A DNA stretch of 24,147 bases, from the NCBI GenBank assembly GCA_049999725.1, contig JBNGIS010036523.1, forward strand, positions 1-24,147, in the 5' to 3' direction. Shown piece after piece: positions 8,796-18,659 of the stretch; position 1 is the first letter of the stretch; every line of letters starts with the position of its first letter. The position numbers and the translations under genes are program-made. The notes under the pieces were generated by a model that had not been told where the DNA came from, searched no databases, and saw only the letters and a list, made by a program, of their open reading frames with translations. The stretch comes from Haplomitrium mnioides. Taxonomy: Eukaryota; Marchantiophyta; Haplomitriopsida; Calobryales.

Positions 8796-9035
8796 TGTTA
8801 AAACACTTCACTAAAAATCACAATACAGAGATGTAAGAGACTTCATGAATGCTCTTTTTTCTCATAAGACACAATCATGCCATAATTTTACGAGAAAGGA
8901 GGAGTACCAATGCGCACTACCAAATCTGCCCCTATACACCCTAGCCTACAACAAGGGATTAACCCAAACCCTAACTAAGATAAAGAGGGCTGCTAGATCA
9001 GCCTAGCGGCCTATTTGAGCTCATAATTTCAATAC
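8796..9035 (-). mobile_element. 3' LTR of a minus-strand Ty1/copia element (copia 2)
   Basis: Read on the minus strand, the polypurine tract TTGAGGGGGAG (about 9036-9046) is followed by TATTGAAATTATGAGC, and the segment ends TGTTTTAACA at 8796. Plant copia LTRs normally start TGTTG after such a tract; the TA start fits a decayed TG. Upstream on the same strand is a recognisable copia RNase H terminus (9025-9215), so this is the 3' LTR. The length is about 240 bp. I did not find the 5' LTR in the window, nor confirm a target-site duplication. Confidence 0.6.
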
Positions 9036-9215
9036 TCCCCCTCAAGCTCAATGCATGTACACCAAGTTGCTTCCTTAACTTTGGCAACTTTTTTGCTCCC
9101 AAGGTGTTATGACAAAAGATTGGTAAGAATTGTGCAACTACAAGAGTATAAAAGTCATGGAAATGAAGTTCAATTGGATCTACATTGACTTATTATTGGC
9201 TCTGCAATGACTTTG
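9025..9215 (-). pseudogene. copia RNase H C-terminus (copia 2)
   Basis: RNase H removes template RNA during reverse transcription. One minus-strand frame reads DPIELHFHDFYT, then LGAKKLPKLRKQLGVHALSL, and runs into the polypurine tract. This is the usual end of plant copia polyproteins (a HIDI-x-x-HF stretch, then a ...TKAL-type region, then KLR-x-x-LGV). The segment just upstream fits only in another frame (AIAKVIAEPIISQC), so a frameshift separates it. The expected DIFTKAL-type motif is not clean. Further upstream (above 9215) I could not follow the polyprotein. Confidence 0.55.
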
Positions 9216-10400
9216 GCAATAGCAGTAGAATAGGAATGAGCTTGTCAGTATTAGATTTTAATATAGTAGGAATCATGCTTTAGAATAGAATTTAATGTTC
9301 AGAATGCAAGCATGGGAAAGTGTGACTTAAGACAAATCAAGAGACCAACTGACTCACAAGGTTCCTTCATAAGAAGCCAAGGAACAAATCTCCAACATGG
9401 TGAGTGTGCTCAAGGGTTGTGGGAAGGGTTTTAAGAGTTTCTTTCTTGTGGGTATGTTAGCAAATTATTAATGTGTTAATAATTAAAAAGAAAAGAATGA
9501 GGAGTTGCATGAAGAACACAAGCGGTGATCTAGCAGCCAACGATATTGACGCTCAAGAATCGATTAAGGGATGGTACCTTCCAACATAGGGAAACAAAAT
9601 ATCAGGTGCCTGACACTTAGAGAAGATGCACAATTGATGAAGAAAAGTACAAGGCAATTAAATGAGGATTCAATGGGAAGACTTTCACTCTTCTTTGGAG
9701 GTTGTGGCTTAAGAAGGAAGCCGTCAAAGTAGATGTTATGGTAGTACATCAATTTTTTGAGATGTTAGCAGTGTAGCATTCTCTAAATCACTCAAAGCAT
9801 GGTATGATGTTGGTTTCATAGTCCTGAAGAAAACTACCATAGAGGGCTCCTTCAGCATGTGCTTTGAAGTTGAACATGCATTGGATGTTCCAAGGTGACT
9901 TCAGTTCAAGAGAAGAGTAGTGTTGTCCTCCTCATATCATACAAATGTTTTGGGTTGAGTGATGAAGATGACAACTTAAATGTAGTATGCATAACAACTG
10001 TTTGGTGGCTAGTATAATTGTTGGAGAATTTATAGAAAACAACAAAAACACAAGTGTTCAAGATGACTATGACTAAGAGGAAGAAAGAGTCCAAGCAATG
10101 GGTGTGTCGGTTGTTGATGTCAAGGTGACCTCTTGTACATACTTAGCAGAGGGTCTATGCTGTCAGAATTTCATCTCAAAGATTCACATGCTACCCAAGT
10201 GCAAAGTCCTGAAGAAACATCTAATTAGTACATGTTATGTTCTTGTTCTTATGTTCCCTCATATGAGCACAAAAGGACTCTACAAATGTTTTCTCTTACA
10301 TGCGCTCATGCTGCACCAACATCAGAAACAGCTCCAACATACTCACCATTTGTGTATCCACACTCGCGCTCTCTGATCTACCTTTGCGTTGAATTTTTTT
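9216..10400. other. unassigned sequence, possibly decayed copia 2 interior
   Basis: By position this should hold the rest of the minus-strand copia polyprotein, but no frame on either strand gives recognisable retrotransposon motifs. The longest frame is 92 codons (10098-10376, plus strand) and matches nothing I know. The insertion may be truncated near 9.2 kb, with unrelated DNA beyond. Confidence 0.4.
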
Positions 10401-11870
10401 TCTCCCACTAGTTTGTTCCTGTGAACATTTCCTTGTTTTTTTCTCTCCTTCACTACTTTTCTAACAAAGGTTTCTTTTCTTTCTTAAGCATCCATATCTT
10501 GCTCCTTCTCCATTTTTTCTCTTTTTTTTGAAACCTCTCCGTATGTACTAAGGCACACTCACTCTTCACGACCCTAGCTCACTTGCCGCTGCTCAACATT
10601 GCTCCTCTTGCTCACCCAAGAAGCCGTTGTTGCTGAACGCTTCACCTTGTGATTCTTGCTCACTTGTTTGATGCACCTTCGCTCTTTAGCTTGATGACAC
10701 TCCATTCTTCCAGACAATGTCGCATTCCCTCTTCAGCGAACCTCTTAACTTCTTTTTGCTTGGTGTCATACTAGCTCTTCTGTTCTGCGACTTCTTGATC
10801 ATCTGCGTGACATTTTGCGACTGCTCAGCTGGAGAACTTCCTTTGTTTTTTGATCTATACTTGACAACATCGCTCTCTCCTACGACCTCTTGGGTGATTT
10901 TTTCCTTCTGTTAATTACCTTTGGCTGATGACATATGAGCTACATTGGCTAGTTCCTTTCTTGACCCGTCAACTTCAGCACAACACTACAACACGTTGTG
11001 CATGCTCGAGACTGACCTGCATTTTATCCTCATTGTTTGTTTGTCTTTGTTCCTTGCCTATGACAAGCTGAAATTGTCTCCTCGACAGCAACAAATATCA
11101 GGTCAAACTCTCCATTCTCGTTCGGTTTCTAGTGCTACATTTCTACACTGACATCTATACTCACGAACCATTTTTATCTCTCTCCACCATTTCAATACGT
11201 GGTTCTACGTGAGATTCTTGTCTTTTCTATTTTCTTTGCTCACAATCGTCCAGCATAGGAGACGACACTGGCATGTCCACCCGTTCTCCTTCGACACCAA
11301 TGTATATGAACCTCTATTGTTCTTTCTTTCTCAACATCTGGTATTACCTTGTTACTGGGTTGGTTCTCTACTATTCCATAGCACTATCTAAGCAGGGAGA
11401 GACAAGGCACAGGTTACTCACACTTGTGCACAAGTTCAACTCATTGGTTTATGCATCAGCAAAGATCTAATCAAAGACATCTTCGGTAGAAGACACCTTC
11501 ACACAAGTGACCACACAAAAGCTATATCGACATTCCACGAAAGAGCAACATTGCATCTCACTACTTTCAACTCTTTCACTTTCTTCTCCAAAACTTCGCG
11601 GTTCAACTTTCTCAACCCATCTTTTGATTACCTTTGGTTGATTTTTTGTGTTCTCTGAACGAATCTATCCCTTACTAGAGACATACTCGTTGATTCTATA
11701 TACTTCTGACAGAGATTACAAGTGAATCATACTAACAAGAAACACTGACCTCTGTCACCTTCACAAGCTCAACCCCTATCTAGCCTAGACTGCAACTGTC
11801 ACTTTTCCCTTCTTCATAGATCAATATTGCAGAGAGGCACCAAAACGATCGGGGACTAGGCTCTACTTTA
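10401..11870. other. pyrimidine-rich stretch without recognisable genes
   Basis: The plus strand is rich in CTT/TTC words with many short frames (60-70 codons). Translations are Ser/Leu/Phe-rich and unlike known proteins. It could be leader or LTR sequence of an unidentified element, or old intergenic DNA. A 12-bp palindrome CTTGTGCACAAG near 11426-11437 is the only structured item noticed. Confidence 0.4.
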
Positions 11871-11940
11871 GCTCTGAGATGACACATAAGGAAGCTTTGG
11901 GAGAACAAGCTACCGGCACATCAAAAGCAGTAGACACATG

Positions 11941-11950
11941 CTTATATAGG
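11941..11950 (+). promoter_or_regulatory. TATA-like box upstream of copia 1 gag
   Basis: CTTATATAGG lies about 300 bp before the copia gag start at 12251, a plausible distance for an LTR promoter. No LTR boundary, 3' LTR match or primer binding site was found around it, so the assignment is weak. Confidence 0.25.
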
Positions 11951-12250
11951 GCAGTTTCTTCATCTCTTAGCAACATCAATTTCTTATTTCATTTCTCGGT
12001 GTACATACCGATCGACTCGCAGCTAGTCAATTCTTTCTTATTTTTCATTTCAATTTTTGATTGTTCCGCTTAAAGCAGAAAACATAAATAGGTACATGGG
12101 TATGTGATCGATTGAAACTTAGACCAAACACCAATCTGTACTAAGTACAGACAAACGCAGCCTTGATCCAATAGCTACATTCGCTAGAGACTCTGGTTCA
12201 CCTTTCTTCATTCACAGATATTCTTAGCAAAACATAGCACAGATCTGCAA

Positions 12251-12910
12251 ATGGCATATGTAGAATCTCTGAAATTCCAGGCTCTGAGATTGGATGGCTC
12301 CAACTACTCGTCATGGTCACTAGACATAACGACATACCTGAAATCCAAGGGCATGCGTGAAATCATCAACACGGATGATAATACTACCCCACGTGATGGA
12401 GCCAGAGCCCTCATACTACTCAGACACCACATGGTGGAATCTCTGAGACTCTAATATCTTAATTATCACAGTCCCCATCTACTATAGGAAGAACTGAAAC
12501 TTAGATTTGACCATCTGACAAGTATATCACTCTCTGTAGCGAGACACGATTGGATCAACCTCCGAGTTCAGGACTATACGTCCATTGTAAATTACAATAG
12601 CAAACTATTTCGCATCGCCTCACGGTTGGCAATCTGTGGCCACCCCGTGACCAACAAAGAATAGATAGAGAAAACTCTATTGACTTGCCCACTGAGCAAT
12701 CTTATTCTAGCATCACAATATCTCAATATGCGATTCACTCGATACTCTGAACTCATAGCATACATGCTGTTAGCTGAAAAGCACCAACTACTCCTTGTGG
12801 AAAGTGCAAAGAAGAGACCACCAGGGTCTGCTGCTCCCTCACAAAACCCTAAATCACACTTTACAGAGATTGGGATGTACCCTCAATCTAGAAACATAAA
12901 CCCCTCATGA
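12251..12910 (+). pseudogene. copia 1 gag (capsid)
   Basis: Gag forms the virus-like particle that packages element RNA. The frame begins with ATG at 12251 (MAYVESLKFQALRLDGSNYS, then WSLDITTYLKSKGM), the typical plant copia gag opening with the DGSNY-x-x-W motif. The same phase continues with DWINLRVQDY, then LSNLILASQYLNMRF and YMLLAEKHQLLL near the end, all expected gag landmarks in order. Stops interrupt it after ESLRL, HLL and VTNKE, and the frame closes at 12910. About 220 codons lie in one phase. Confidence 0.8.
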
Positions 12911-13084
12911 GGCAGAGTAAATGGACACTCCATATTCAGGGGAAGCACCACCCACTAGACCACCAATCGACCTCCGACTCCCAATAATAGGGATTGACAT
13001 AACAAACGTCGCACATCGATGACACCGGAACACACTCCACAACGCACATGGAACAATATAGGTGGTCGACAATCCTATAGAGGC

Positions 13085-13720
13085 CGACAAACTCATTCTC
13101 ATTCGCACCAGCCTCAAACAACCTGCAATCGATGTGGCACATGTGGCCACACCCAGCCTACTTATAGAGCATAACCGCACCTAGCGCGACTATACCAACA
13201 GAGCATCAAACCTCACAACTATGAGGTACAATGCAACTTACTGGATTTGGCAGACATGGATGCATACCCTCAATACAATCTACATCCTAAAAGTCGCATG
13301 ACTCACTCATATCAACCAAACCAAAAAAATGAATATGGGACAACTTGCATTGTAGACAACGGATCTTTGCACACCATATTGCAGGACCAAAAATACTTCT
13401 CATCAATCAAACCTTCTTCCATGCATATGACAACGATTACCGACCACAATCAAATTGAAGAAGGAAATAGTCCAACAACTATACTCTTTCCAAATAGAAC
13501 AAGACTAGATATCAAATTTGCAATCTATGCACCTGCAGCAACCAGAAACCTCATCAGTTTCCAGGATAAACGACAAAGCGGTTTTCACATCCAAACCGGA
13601 TCTTTTTATAACACTGAAGTCCTCCATATCCTGAGCCCAATAACAATAGGCTTTGACATATGTGAATCCTTCTCACTGTCATCACCTGGATTGTACACTA
13701 CAAAAATATGCTCATATCAT
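13085..13720 (+). pseudogene. copia 1 zinc knuckle and aspartic protease
   Basis: The nucleocapsid knuckle binds RNA and the protease cleaves the polyprotein. At 13124 the frame reads CNRCGTCGHTQPTY, a C-x2-C-x4-H-x4-C knuckle whose last cysteine has become tyrosine. After a stop near 13169 the open frame 13247-13783 contains the protease. Its active-site region is CIVDNGSLHTIL (Asp at 13355), where the family has D-S/T-G; here Asn separates Asp and Gly. The frame then runs to WHNRLGHPS (see integrase). Both the knuckle and the active site are altered, so these domains are inactive. Confidence 0.75.
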
Positions 13721-13734
13721 GTCTCCACAATACC

Positions 13735-14640
13735 GATCTCCATAGCTCTCACATGGCACAACCGTCTAGGGCATCCGAGCTGAGACATACTCTACCACAT
13801 CAAAAATGACAACAAAGGCATACTAGAGAATGTGCATCCACTGCCATTAAATACTCCATGCTTAGTATGCGCACAAGGCAAACTGAGAACTGCACCTTCT
13901 CATGACAAAACAACAATCACGATTCTTTGCTTTCTTGAGAGAATCCATGTTGATGTCTGTGAACCTATCCATCCACCTTCAGGACCATTTTGATACTTCC
14001 TTGTCACCATTGATGCATCATCCAAATGGTCAGAAGTATCTCTTCTTACGACTAAAAATATGGTCTTCCCAAAGCTGCTATCCCAAATCTTGAAACTCTC
14101 AGCCTAGTTCCTTAATTACCCAATCAGAAATCTGAGAGTGGACAACGTTGGAGAATTCTCTTCACAAACTTTTGACAATTTCAACTCATCTACCATCATA
14201 GACATACAGTATACAGTTCCACATGTACACTTTCAAAATGGTATTGCAAAACTTGCTATTAATAGAATACAACTCATAGCAAGACCATTACTTCTGAACT
14301 CATTTCTCTCCACCACTGCATGAGGACATGCAGTCATGCACGCAACATCTCTATTGTGTTACAGACCATCTACATTTAATCAAAATTCTCCACATCAATT
14401 TGATGTAGGAATCCCAACAGATATATCGCATCTTCGCACATTTGGCTGCCTTGTACTTGTCTCATTCTTAGAGCCATACCAAACCAAAATGGGACCACAA
14501 CGCCAAAAAGGCATATATATCGGATTTGAATCTCCCTCTATCATTCGATATCTTGAACCCTGAACCTCTGATGTGTTTAAGTCTCGATTCGCAAACTATC
14601 AATTCTTTGAAGAATCTTTTCTACATCTGACACAAGAGGA
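13735..14640 (+). pseudogene. copia 1 integrase
   Basis: Integrase inserts the cDNA into the host genome. The GAG-pre-integrase/HHCC zinc finger is visible as WHNRLGHPS with CLVCAQGK about 40 codons later. The catalytic core follows in the same phase: first Asp at 13952 (HVDVCEPI), second Asp at 14141 (VDNVGEF), and the position of the catalytic Glu at 14249, where the codon is AAA (Lys) in NGIAKL. The Asp-to-third-residue spacing is exactly 35 residues between, the canonical D,D(35)E distance, so the register is right and the Glu is lost. The C-terminal part includes HLRTFGCLV and KGIYIGF. Stops occur at 13781, 13993, 14105 and 14321. Confidence 0.8.
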
Positions 14641-15109
14641 CAAAACTGTACAACCCAAACCGGAGGACAACTTAATATGAAACCAACACTTGCCATTAGA
14701 CTTCAACTAACAAAACAGACAATTTGATGCCAAAGTCAGACAACTCCTCCATTTACAACAAATATTAATCAAAATGCCCGATGCATTTAACAATGCAGCC
14801 AACATCATCAAATCACATATTGAAGCTATCAATGCACTAGCTTGATTTCAAAAAGTCGATGCACTTGCCATTGAAATAAAATCTAGAGCAAAGCATGGCA
14901 GATCTAAAGGCTCAATGAATAAGCCAACATCACCAACATCATTGCACGTTGCAATAGACAACGATGAAATAGCAATTGACTATTCTCATACTAGTCAAAT
15001 ATGGGACAGAACCCAGACAACTATAGATGACTTATTTGCATTTTTTGTATAACAATCAATAGATAAAGAAGCCTCTAATCCTTTATTTGTACAAGAAGCA
15101 CAATCAAGA
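14641..15109 (+). pseudogene. copia 1 integrase-RT linker
   Basis: This part of copia polyproteins is poorly conserved. The phase-2 translation is interrupted by several stops and shows only low-complexity, Asn/Ile-rich sequence. No motif was recognised. It joins the integrase C-terminus to the reverse transcriptase start (ADWPQWEKVINSELN at about 15110). Confidence 0.5.
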
Positions 15110-15500
15110 GCCGATTGGCCTCAATGGGAAAAAGTAATAAATTCAGAACTTAACTCTCTCATACAATGACAAGTATTTGGGTCTTTATGCCAGCACTTCT
15201 AGACATGCATTTGACATATTATAGATTTATTTTTGTTTGCAAATACGATGCAAAGGGTGATGTCACAAGATATAATACAAGATTAGTGGCCAAAGGATAT
15301 ACTCAGATTCTTGGACGTGACTATGACCTCACATACTCATCTGTCATGGACACTATAACATATAGATACATAATAGCATTTGCTATTCAACTCCATCTCA
15401 CCATGCACATCATGGACGTCATCACTGCCTATTTATATGGTACTCAAGACACCTAGATTTTTATGAAGACATCTCTTGAACTCATATCAAGAATGGCATT
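15110..15500 (+). pseudogene. copia 1 reverse transcriptase, N-terminal part
   Basis: Reverse transcriptase copies element RNA into DNA. The start ADWPQWEKVINSELNSLIQ is the standard copia RT opening. After an in-frame TGA and a phase change the frame reads FVCKYDAKGDVTRYNTRLVA with KGYTQ, the fingers region. Motif A is DVITAYLYG (catalytic Asp codon 15415-15417). A TAG at 15454 interrupts DTxIFMK. Sequence typical of the next segment (MKTSLELISRM) is followed directly by the palindromic repeat insert rather than by the motif leading to YGLKQ. Confidence 0.8.
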
Positions 15501-16250
15501 TCACATTCAGGGAGAGAACAACCACAGTGCATATGGACCTTTAGTCCCAAACGGCCAAAATACTAAGATTAGACCTTTTGTCTCTCATGGCCCAAATACC
15601 AAGATTAGACCTTTTGTCTCTCATGGACCACACATTGAGATTGGACCTTTTGTCTCTCAAGGCCTAAATTCTAAGGTTGGACCTTTTGTCCCTCATGAAA
15701 TGCACTATAAAAATGGACCTTTAGTCCATTGAGGCACAATGATTCAGAATGGACCTTTTGTCCACAAAAACCTCAACTTGGGAAAAAGACCTCAATGGTC
15801 AACAAATGAAAGTGCCTTTTGTCCGAAAAAGATCTCTGCCAATCCAAAAAGGACTTTTAATCCTTATGTCGAAACGAGAATGCCAAATAATGGAAAGCAA
15901 GCAACATTACAAAGGACCTTTAGTCCAGCCAGCGCACTCACTGAGCAAGCAGCATTACAAAGGACCTTTAGTCCAACCAACGTACTTGATGAGCAAGCAA
16001 CACTACAAAGGACCTTTAGTCCAGCCAGCGCACTCGCTGAGCAAGCAACATGACAAGGACCTTTACTCCAGCCAGCACATTTGCTGAGCACTCAAAGTTG
16101 TAGAGGATCTTTAGTCCCAAATGCATACAAGCTGCATGAGCAACAACAGAGCGGACCTTTTGTCCCTCAACATCAAAGTATACCACATGGAAATGTGAAG
16201 TTGGCAAAGCATTCTATTAATGCATCTAGATTACTAATCAATCAATCAAG
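15501..16250 (+). repeat. palindromic minisatellite inserted in RT gene (36-bp and 48-bp units)
   Basis: The core is the 13-bp near-palindrome GGACCTTTWGTCC. Sub-array 1 has core starts at 15535, 15571, 15607, 15643, 15679, 15715, 15751 and 15787, exactly 36 bp apart. A transition zone follows (15812, 15851). Sub-array 2 has starts at 15914, 15962, 16010, 16057, 16105 and 16153, 48 bp apart with one 47. Spacers differ between the two sub-arrays (CCAAATACCAAGAT type and CAGCGCACTCGCTGAGCAAG type) and vary within each. Both periods are multiples of three, and the RT phase stays largely open through sub-array 1, giving GPFVS/GPFVP/GPLVP motifs. Confidence 0.92.
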
Positions 16251-16719
16251 CACACAAATGGCAGTTCAAGTCCTAAAATCGATATATGGACTCAAACAGA
16301 GTAGCAAAAATTGGTACTAGAGATTCAAATCAAAGATGATGGCATTGAATTTTACAAATCATGACACTGCTCCATGCTTGTTCATGAAACATATAGACTC
16401 TGAATACATCGTGGTTGCACTTTATGTAGATGACATAAATATTTTTGGCACAAAAACTCTAGTTGCTAGCACAAATGCCAAACTGAAGGATATATTTGAA
16501 ATGCAAGACATCAAAGAACTTGATCTTTGTCTCAGCATCTACTTTGAGCATCTACCTAATGGTATTCTGATCCACCAGTCCATATATACGGCCAAAATTC
16601 TCAAACAATTCAATATGGACAATGCTCACCCCATGAGTACTCCCATGGAAATGAGATCTTTGGACCCAACCAAGGACATGTTACGAAAGCGAGAGGAACA
16701 TGAACCAACTCTGGGATAA
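16251..16719 (+). pseudogene. copia 1 reverse transcriptase, C-terminal part
   Basis: After the insert the same phase resumes with QMAVQVLKSIYGLKQSSKNW, the conserved copia motif that normally follows motif A within about 30 residues. A TAG at 16318 stands where the family has Gln (WYQ). The polymerase active site is intact as VALYVDDINIFGT (YVDD at 16423-16434). Downstream come EMQDIKELDLCLSIYFE and MSTPMEM, the expected thumb and connection landmarks. The frame ends at 16719, and the polyprotein continues in another phase from about 16700, so a frameshift lies there. Confidence 0.85.
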
Positions 16720-17433
16720 AAAAGAACCATGTCTCTCAACAATTGGAGCTCTCATGTACTTTGCAAATCAAACTAGACTTGATGTATCTTTTGCAGTAAA
16801 CATGCTTGCAAGGCACAACTCCCAACCCACCATTCGCCATTCGAATGGGCTCGAACGCATTTTCAGATACCTGAAAGGTACAAAAGACATGGGGCTCTTC
16901 TTCCCCAGAAATGCAACAAATGATATTATCGGTTATGTTGATGTAGGATATTTATCTGATCCTGATGACACAAAGTCTCAAACAGGATATGTCTTCCTTA
17001 AAGAAAGCACTACTATCTCATGGAAAAGCACCAAATAGACAATTACAACTACGTTGACCAACCATGCAAAAATCAATGCACTCTATGAGGCTAGTAGGGA
17101 ATGTATATGGCTCCAACAACTCATTGATCATATCAACATCAATACGGGCCAACCTTTGCTTCAGCCCTTACAATAATATGCGAGGACAATTGACCATACG
17201 TCAACCAAATTGCTCAAGGTTTTATCAAGAGCGACAGAATTAAACACATTGCCCCTAAATTCTTTCACACCCATGAGCAACACAGTGACAAAATAAATGT
17301 CCAATGGATAGCAAGCAAGGATAACAGAGCAAACATCTTCACTAAACTACTTCTACCTTCTCTACACATTGCACATACTCAAGGGTTTGGTTTACAAAGA
17401 CTATATGAATTACAACAAAACAACAAACAATGA
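16720..17433 (+). pseudogene. copia 1 connection and RNase H
   Basis: RNase H degrades template RNA. The frame from 16700 reads IGALMYFANQTRLDVSFAVN, then IFRYLKGTKDMGL and GYVDVGYLSDPDDTKSQTGY (a catalytic Asp region), ending SWKSTK with a TAG at 17036 where the family has KQ. After further breaks a clean final segment in the other phase reads FIKSDRIKHIAPKFFHTH, then VQWIASKDNRANIFTKLLLP, with a natural stop at 17431-17433. These are the usual C-terminal landmarks of copia polyproteins. The catalytic Asp remains visible, but stops and frameshifts abolish the protein. Confidence 0.85.
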
Positions 17434-17890
17434 TTGCTTATTTTTTCTCTCTATAACCTTTAGTCATGAATATCAAGGATTGCATATTCAATCATTTATT
17501 TTGAACATTATCTAATTTGTCTAAAATTTCATACAAGTAATAACAGACAAAGTTTTAGCTGACTCTTTCCTCAGCTTTTTTGGGCTGACATCACTTTTTC
17601 ATATAGATTTCTAGGATATAAGCACACACAATGCAATGATACAACTATGAGTACGCAACAACATCACATATTAGCTTTACCATTAAAACGATATTTTGAA
17701 ATTTCTATTATTTACAACACTCCACACACTATGATCATATTTTTATTATTACCTATCAATTATGTGGTGGCACTTTTTCCCTCAGAAGAAAGCGGGAGAG
17801 TTTTAATGAGACCACACATAGAATAGGATTTGGAATTATATAGCATATAGTTCTTTGTGTGGCTAATTGTTAGAAGAAGAAGAATCAGCC
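17434..17890 (+). other. copia 1 3' untranslated region
   Basis: AT-rich sequence between the polyprotein stop and the polypurine tract. It contains GTGGTGGCACTTTTTCCCTC and later GAGTTTTAATGAG (17763-17814), a stretch commonly seen 3' of plant copia polyproteins. No other gene recognised. Confidence 0.6.
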
Positions 17891-17901
17891 AATGGGGAGT
17901 G

Positions 17902-17902
<1 letters not shown>
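17891..17902 (+). promoter_or_regulatory. polypurine tract and 3' LTR start of copia 1
   Basis: AATGGGGAG is immediately followed by TGTTATATA, the classical arrangement in which the polypurine tract primes plus-strand synthesis next to the LTR 5' end (TG at 17900). The position, about 460 bp after the polyprotein stop on the same strand, supports it. Confidence 0.65.

Positions 17903-17966
<64 letters not shown>
17903..17966. repeat. (TA)32 microsatellite at the LTR start
   Basis: Sixty-four bases of uninterrupted TA begin three bases inside the 3' LTR of copia 1. It yields open frames of Ile-Tyr repeats in two phases, which are not genes. Length and perfection imply recent slippage, and the assembled length may be inexact. 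Confidence 0.98.
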
Positions 17967-17968
<2 letters not shown>

Positions 17969-18659
17969 CTATGTAAGCAATCCCGACCTAATCATTCTAC
18001 TCATCCGTCTTGGAGACTCTTGTGTGTATGCGTGTGGTGCTCATGCGATAACAAATTACTCCTCTTTTAAAAGGTAGTGGAATCTCCACTTTGCATCAAA
18101 CTCCAAGAGAGTTAAACTGTTAAGTTTCGCGAATAAAGTATAACAGATTTCCTATCTGTTATTAATGAAGATAAGAAGTTTGACTTGATGCTATAGTAGC
18201 CAATGGATAGATGAGCATTTTTATCTCTTAGAATTCCTCTATAAAATCTTTTTATTATTTGTATGTTTAACATTGACAAACATTTCTTCGTCAAATTTTT
18301 AGTGTATAATTTTAGAAATGATTTTATGGTTTTTGTAGTGGAATCAAGAGAGCTTGTTATCTTACCTATAGTGAATTATGTTATTACATATGAGTGTTTT
18401 ATTTATGTTTTGTAGTAAATAGAAAATGGATTTGAACCAAGCTCCTCTATAAGAGTTCAACTCCAAGTGTCATATTTTTGAATAACACTTAAACAAATGC
18501 AACAAGATTTTCTTGCTCGTAAGTTCGGAGAAACATTTTGTAATTTGGTGTTAGCATCAACTAATCCTTTTATTTTATCTATTCTACATAATTAGAAATT
18601 CAATGTGTATATATTTGTTTTTGTGTAGGTTACTAGTAGCTAAATTGTGACAAAAAACC
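17967..18659. other. AT-rich region, possible rest of LTR and a gypsy leader
   Basis: No gene recognised. The first part presumably continues the copia 1 LTR, but its 3' boundary is not visible. At 18339-18356 TGGAATCAAGAGAGCTTG resembles the plant initiator-Met tRNA primer binding site (TGGTATCAGAGC type) with several differences. It lies about 300 bp before the gag-like start at 18660, a usual distance. There is no clear CA end just before it, so this is tentative. Confidence 0.3.

Larger units (their letters stand above)
12251..17966 (+). mobile_element. degenerate Ty1/copia retrotransposon (copia 1)
   Basis: The order is gag, zinc knuckle, protease, integrase, reverse transcriptase, RNase H, polypurine tract and start of the 3' LTR, which is the copia order (integrase before reverse transcriptase). 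Gag to integrase stays mostly in one frame (same phase at 12251, 12680, 13247, 14138 and 14336). Reverse transcriptase is mostly in a second frame, and the start of RNase H returns to the first. Many in-frame stops and lost catalytic residues show that it is dead. The reverse transcriptase gene holds a ~700-bp palindromic minisatellite. The 5' LTR was not identified, and the 3' LTR is visible only at its start. Confidence 0.85.

Noticed and set aside
10098-10376. A 92-codon plus-strand gene
   Set aside because: No recognisable domain, ordinary length for a random frame, and no splice or promoter context.
15739-16091. Repeat proteins with RTFSP or KGPLVQP motifs as a separate gene
   Set aside because: These are the same 48-bp repeats read in shifted phases after a 1-bp change. 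They start and end inside the minisatellite with no independent start.
15535-16165. A CRISPR-like array (short palindromic repeat, variable spacers of regular length)
   Set aside because: The core is only 13 bp and imperfect, the spacers are related to one another, no cas genes are present, and it lies inside a eukaryotic retrotransposon. A minisatellite fits better.
17867-18077. Two Ile-Tyr-rich open frames
   Set aside because: They are translations of the (TA)32 microsatellite.
18339-18356. A gypsy tRNA-Met primer binding site listed as its own feature
   Set aside because: Only a partial match with an internal difference and no CA-terminated LTR before it; described within the 17967-18659 entry instead.
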